This document shows positions 59,401 through 64,000 of a stretch of DNA of 64,000 nt, piece by piece. The DNA comes from Paramecium sonneborni (lineage: Eukaryota; Ciliophora; Oligohymenophorea; Peniculida; Parameciidae), in the NCBI GenBank assembly GCA_905182985.1, contig CAJJDN010000008.1:195864-259863 (forward strand), written 5' to 3'. The position numbers and the translations under genes were made by a program. The stretch's first letter is position 1. Each line of letters begins with the position of its first letter. The notes under the pieces were generated by a model. It was given only the letters and a program-made list of their open reading frames with translations, made no database searches and was not told the origin of the DNA.

Positions 59401-62400
59401 TTATTGTTCTATTAATTTTTAATGCAAATCTTCCTTTTCTATTAATTTAACCTATGCTTTTTCATGATCTTTTTATATTTCTTTTATTTAATCTTTTAAT
59501 TTTTTAATTTCTTAATCTCTCAATAAGATTTATTATTCTAAAGATTTAATTTTTTCTTCATTTATTTTTTCTTTTTCCAAATTCTCATGTAATTACTGTT
59601 CAGTTTCAATCAATTTTGTTTATATAGGGATTAATTAATCTCCTTTTTTGGTAAATTCCCTTAGTTATTCTTATAATTTTTTAATTGTTTAATCTTTTGA
59701 TTATATAACTGCATTTAAATTATTAATTGTTTATTTTTGATCATCTATTTAAACTTAATTAGTTTCATCTTTTACTTTTAGTTCATTGATTTATATTTCA
59801 AGTTAAGAAAATCTCTCTTGCTTTTTTTAATATTCTTTAATTGTTTCTTAGAGTTTCTTGAAATCTAATTCATAATTTCTGATTTTTTATTAAAAATCTA
59901 ATGTATCTTCTCTTACTTTTATTAATTCTGTTTCTTTCTTAATTATTTATTCATGTAATTAATCAATTTCTGATTAAATTTCTGATGATTTCTAATTTCC
60001 TAATTATTATTTCAATTTATTAATTTCAAAATCTTTTTCTCTTATTGCTAATTAAAATTTCAATTGAGTTTCATTTAATTATTATTAAGTTGTATGAAAT
60101 TAATCATTAATTTATTCTATCAATTTCTCCAAACTTTAAATCTTTTCAATTTATAACTTATTTTCATCTTATAACTTTATTAATTCACGCTCTTTTTATT
60201 TTAATTGATTTTCTAATTTTTTTATTGCTTCTTTATTTTATTTATCTTACTATTGAATTTATATTTGTTATGCTTCTAATTCTTCAATCTAATTTTCCAA
60301 TTTAGTAACATTATCTTTCAAAGTTTCTTTTTCAAGCTCATTTTTTTTCAACTGTTAAACTTGTTATTTTACTTAATTTTCTAATTTATTAATTAAATCT
60401 TAAGAAATTTTGCTATTTTATTCATGTTTACTAATTTATTAATTTAAATCTTGAATTTCTTTATTTAATTCATCTTCTCTATTTTAATTTTATTAATTCT
60501 CTGATAATTTATCTTTAAGTTTTTTAATTTCTTAATCTTTAATTTTAATTTATGTTTATATATTCTAAATTTAAATTTTAAGTTCTCCATTTTCTCCTAT
60601 TTATTAATTTAATTTATCATATAAATCATCTAATTCTTATTATAATTTTGTAGCTCTTTCTGGAGTTCTTTAATTGCCTTAAATATTGCTCTATAATTTT
60701 TTGGTTTCAACTTCAAAATTTCTAACCTACTCTTATAATTCTTCATTTTAAACTATGAATTTTCTAATTTCATTTGTTTTTTCTTCATTTAATTCCTTAA
60801 CTTTATTTGTCATTTCTTTAGTTTATTCTTAATACTTCTATAATTAGTAATCTTTAGTTTTATTATTCTACTCTAATTTATAAATATTTTCCTATTACTA
60901 TTTATCAATAGAATTAAGTCTTTCAATTTCTTCTTTTAATGAATTTATGTTTTCTTCATAATCTTTTAATTTTAATTAGTATAATTATAAATCCCTATTT
61001 TTTTCTTTTAATTTCTTGATTTCTTATTCTTTAGTTTTAATATCATATTCTTGTTATAAGATTTTTTATTCTAATTCTTCTAAATGTTAAGATTAAGAAT
61101 GAGCTTCTTGATGCATCTTTTCAATTTAATCATTTTGAGTAGAACTCTTCTCTAAAGTTTTTGAAGTTTCTTTAATTTATTCTTGAAGTTTTCTAACTTC
61201 TTAATCTTTTACTTTAAGAGAATCTTATAGCTCTTTCATTTAATCTTCAAAAAAACTAGTTTCATCGTGCATTTATTTGTTAATTTATTCCATCTTCTTT
61301 TGATTAGATAATAATTCATCTTTTAATTTTTAAAGGGCTTTTTAATACTCAGCTTCTTTCTTTTATTAATTTTTTTAATTTAATCTACTATCTGACTCAA
61401 AATTATCAATTTCTATCGTTAAATCTGAAATTTTCTATTCTAAATCTTCTACTTATTTTTATAATTATTTATTTTCTTATTCTAATTTTTATTTTTTACT
61501 TAATTAATCTTTTAATTATTTTATTTCCTTTTCTTTTAATTCTAATATACTTAATTACTTTTCTTATTCATTCAAAAGTGTTTCTTATTAATTCAATTTA
61601 ATCATTGTTTTATTTAATTCCTACTAAAGTCGTTAATTTTCAGCTTTCAGATTTTCAATAATTTTTTATAGATCTTTTGTTTATTCTTCATCAGTTAATT
61701 TTTTTGCACCTTCTAAAATATGTTTCTTTTTCTATTTCTTTGGAGCATCATCATCTTAATCAACAATATCATCCTCTATTTTTAATTATTTAGCACCTTC
61801 CAAAGCATTTTTCTTTTTCTATTTTCCTGGAATTGGATTTTCATCTTCATCTTCAAATGGATTTTAATCTTTTTAATTTTTGTTTGCTTCATCAGGATTT
61901 CTCTAATTTTTATTAGGATCTTTTTAATTCTAATTAAAAGGATTACTAGGACTTTTATTTTGATTTTTAGGAGTTAGATTTTAATTATCATTTTTCTAAG
62001 TATTTTAAATTTTATTTGTTAAGTCTTTTATTATTTTTTATAAATCCTCAATCAAATGGTCTTTTTCTGATAATTCATTCTAAATATATAACATTCTTGT
62101 TTTATGTTCTTCAATTTCAATTTTATATTATATCAATTAAACTTACAACGTTTCCATCTCAATCAATAAATGTTAATTTTAACCTTAACCTAATTAATCA
62201 TCTTTTTCAATAATAATTATTCTTAATTATTCAATTTTCTACTATAATTCTTTAATTATTTAACCATAATATTCCTCAGTTTCAGTTATTTGTTTTTTTT
62301 CACTGTTTGGATCAAATTATTTAACTTATTTAGAATTTGAAATTTGTATAATTTATTAAGTAAGTATTTCAATTTCTTAATCTCTTTCTCTTAATAATTC

Positions 62401-62968
62401 TTCAAAATCAACATTTCCTTAAGAATTATCTCTTTCTAAGAGTCTTTTAGTTATCAAATCTAATTCTTATATCAATTATTAATTTTATTCTTCTAATTAC
62501 TTCAATTTATTAGACTATAATATTAAATATTATAACATACATTAGTACTTTTATCAACAATATCCAACTTGATTTATAAGTCTTCATTATATCTAATTTT
62601 AAAAGAATTAACCTCTTTTTATTTTTCTTATAATAATAATTTGAGTTATGTAATTTCTTATTCATAATCATTAATGGTCTTATCATGAATAGAATGCTAT
62701 CTTGTATTTCTTTTTATTTTTTCAAGCTATTCACATAAATCAATATTAATTTAATTAAGATCTTTATTTTCTTTGTATAAGACATCTATGTTTCCCTTAA
62801 GCTATTCATTTTCAGCTAGTGCTTCTCTAACAACAGCATTCTAATAATGAATTGATTCTTTACAAGTTTATCATTAGCTCTAAGTAGTTTTTTTATTTTT
62901 TAATCTTAATCATCATATGATTAATGAGAAAGTGCAGGCGAAGCAGTTGGATCATAATTTCTGTACAT
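56427..62968 (-). CDS. Giant coiled-coil protein, about 2155 aa
   Basis: Introns at 62841-62863, 62515-62540 and 56652-56676. Starts MYRNYDPTASPALSHQSYDD. Early coiled coil gives way, around residues 350-420, to an Asn/Pro/Asp-rich linker that contains two copies of a short module: a Pro-ended acidic lead, a Lys cluster (QKKKN/QKKKH) and LEGAKQL/LEGAKKL. From there about 1,700 residues form nearly continuous Glu/Lys/Gln coiled coil; I found no in-frame stop in the long stretch I checked triplet by triplet. A short acidic C-terminus follows (YHDPDEDNPQCYIFKND). Proteins of this build are typical of basal-body links, striated rootlets or Golgi tethers; which one is not decidable here. More small introns that are multiples of 3 could be hidden. 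Confidence 0.85.
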
Positions 62969-63058
62969 AATAAAAATATTTTGAAATAAATTTATTAAAC
63001 AAAAATAATGAAAATGATTGCTTAGTTTAAATTAAAACAGTTTTATTTTAATAAAAAT

Positions 63059-63434
63059 TCACAATATTTTATCTAAAGTTTAACAAAGTGCTTAGAATTG
63101 CAGTTCTTCTTCTTTATCTTCTTTATCAAAAATTAATTATTTATAATCAGCATCAGGTTTTCGAAGAAGAGATTAATTCTAAACTTTTGTAATTTTTGTA
63201 CTTTCCGCTGTATTATTAAAAAAGTTATTGCTAGTTTTTTACATTTTCTCTTTGCTTAAAAACTAGTTATTATGATGTATGCGAAACTTCGCCTTTATTT
63301 ATAAACATCATTAATACAGTTGGGGTAATAGGATTAAACATTGGTTAACTTTTTTCTCTACTAAATTATCTAGAATTAGGTGCTTTTGGAAGTGGTTTCC
63401 TAATGAAATTAAATTATGATTAGGTTGAGGCCAT
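63059..63434 (-). CDS. Hypothetical small basic protein, 116 aa
   Basis: Not recognised. One intron (63263-63287). Begins MASTQSQFNFIRKPLPKAPN, with a basic N-terminal half (SRQFSREKSQPMFNPITPT), a Ser/Thr/Asn-rich middle (KTSNNFFNNTAESTKITKV) and an acidic, helical C-terminal end (FDKEDKEEELQFQALCQTLD). Likely disordered for most of its length. It lies 35 bp behind the stop of the membrane protein at the window end and 90 bp before the giant coiled-coil gene, all on the minus strand. Confidence 0.63.
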
Positions 63435-63469
63435 CAATAACTTTTATTATTATATTAATTTATATGAAA

Positions 63470-64000
63470 TCACAATTTTTACATTTCACTCTATTTAATT
63501 TTTGGAATCTTTGACCTCATTAAACGAAAGAACTTCTTCCATTTTCTTTATGGAATTGGTTTCCATTGATTTTTTAATTCAAAGATCAATATTGCGAATC
63601 CACATTATAAGCAAGTAAAAATAGTAGCTAATGTAGATTATTTATAGTAATTCATCTCAGTTTGAGTAATCATAAAATAAAACATAGCAATTCTTATAAA
63701 TGCTGATATTAATGAAGACATTCCGCATATTAAGGATAGGTTTTATTCCTAATTCATTATAGCAAATAAAGCTAAAATATGTTATATAAATGCAATTAAA
63801 TCAGCTAATAACAATCCAATTGTGATATAGTAAAATTTATCTTGGTTCTCTAACCAATAATTATCAGATAATAATAAAGAATAAAAACAGACAAAGTATA
63901 ATAAAATAGCACCAGTCATTATAAATTAAACAATAAAAAGGCATCTTCCTAATTTGATTACATTCTTGTATTCTTTTTTATAATTCACTTTATTATTCTC
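63470..64000 (-). CDS. Multi-pass membrane protein (C-terminal part)
   Basis: Open to the window edge, so the N-terminus is missing; 176 codons are visible. At least four hydrophobic segments: CLFIVQFIMTGAILLYFVCF, YYITIGLLLADLIAFIQHIL, CGMSSLISAFIRIAMFYFMI and LATIFTCLQCGFAILIFEL. They are joined by short loops, and a basic tail follows (RKWKKFFRLMRSKIPKIKQ). TGA at 63470-63472. The four evenly spaced helices with a basic cytoplasmic tail do not match a family I can name. Confidence 0.75.

Noticed and set aside
56427..62968. Several plus-strand frames of 60-110 codons rich in Phe, Leu, Ile and Tyr that resemble membrane proteins
   Set aside because: They are shadows of the Lys/Glu/Gln coiled-coil gene on the minus strand, whose frame is open across the long stretch checked and hydrophilic.

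Overview
The window reads as macronuclear DNA of a ciliate, most likely a Paramecium. Three things support this. The sequence is strongly A+T-rich. TAA and TAG occur throughout conserved genes where glutamine is expected, and TGA is the only stop. Conserved genes are interrupted by very small GT...AG introns, mostly 20-30 nt, many of them marked by an in-frame TGA or a frame shift. Genes are tightly packed (often 15-100 bp apart) on both strands. I built the models by reading with the ciliate code and closing frame breaks with introns of this size, so several genes are much longer than a standard-code reading would show.

Layout. 1-561 is the 3' end of mitochondrial ATP synthase beta. 601-3861 holds small unknown genes, a kinase-like scrap and a BTB protein with a Cys-rich tail. 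3888-14673 carries a 1028-aa TPR-like protein, a class 2 lipase, an M1 aminopeptidase, a membrane RING E3 of the Tul1/FLY type and a DUSP-containing ubiquitin protease. 15072-17558 is an exact 1243-bp duplication across a single N, best explained as unmerged contig ends; the real gene there is 16938-18168. 18186-25369 has a small membrane protein, a 1239-aa coiled coil, an Atg8-like protein with its own C-terminal membrane anchor, a damaged or misread secreted-protein frame and an amino-acid transporter. 25860-32857 has tubulin cofactor E, a small unknown, a glutamine amidotransferase-like protein, a tandem CCCH protein, an ankyrin protein and an EF-hand protein. 33141-45163 has a TPR/coiled-coil protein, a Polo-like kinase, a tRNA dihydrouridine synthase, another coiled-coil protein, a kinesin and the mitochondrial GTPase Miro. 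45650-54662 has an unknown protein, an old yellow enzyme, CEP104, a YqaJ-type nuclease and an unknown neighbour. 55690-64000 has a SKP1-like protein, a 2155-aa coiled-coil protein and two small proteins, the last cut by the window end.

Functionally the window is rich in microtubule, centriole and cilium genes (tubulin cofactor E, Polo-like kinase, kinesin, Miro, CEP104, several coiled coils) and in ubiquitin-pathway genes (two E3-type proteins, a USP, a SKP1-like protein, an Atg8-like fold). This suits a heavily ciliated cell; no operon is implied. I saw no tRNA, rRNA, CRISPR array or intact transposon. Short non-coding stretches were only scanned by eye. Exon ends of the small unrecognised genes are the least certain part.
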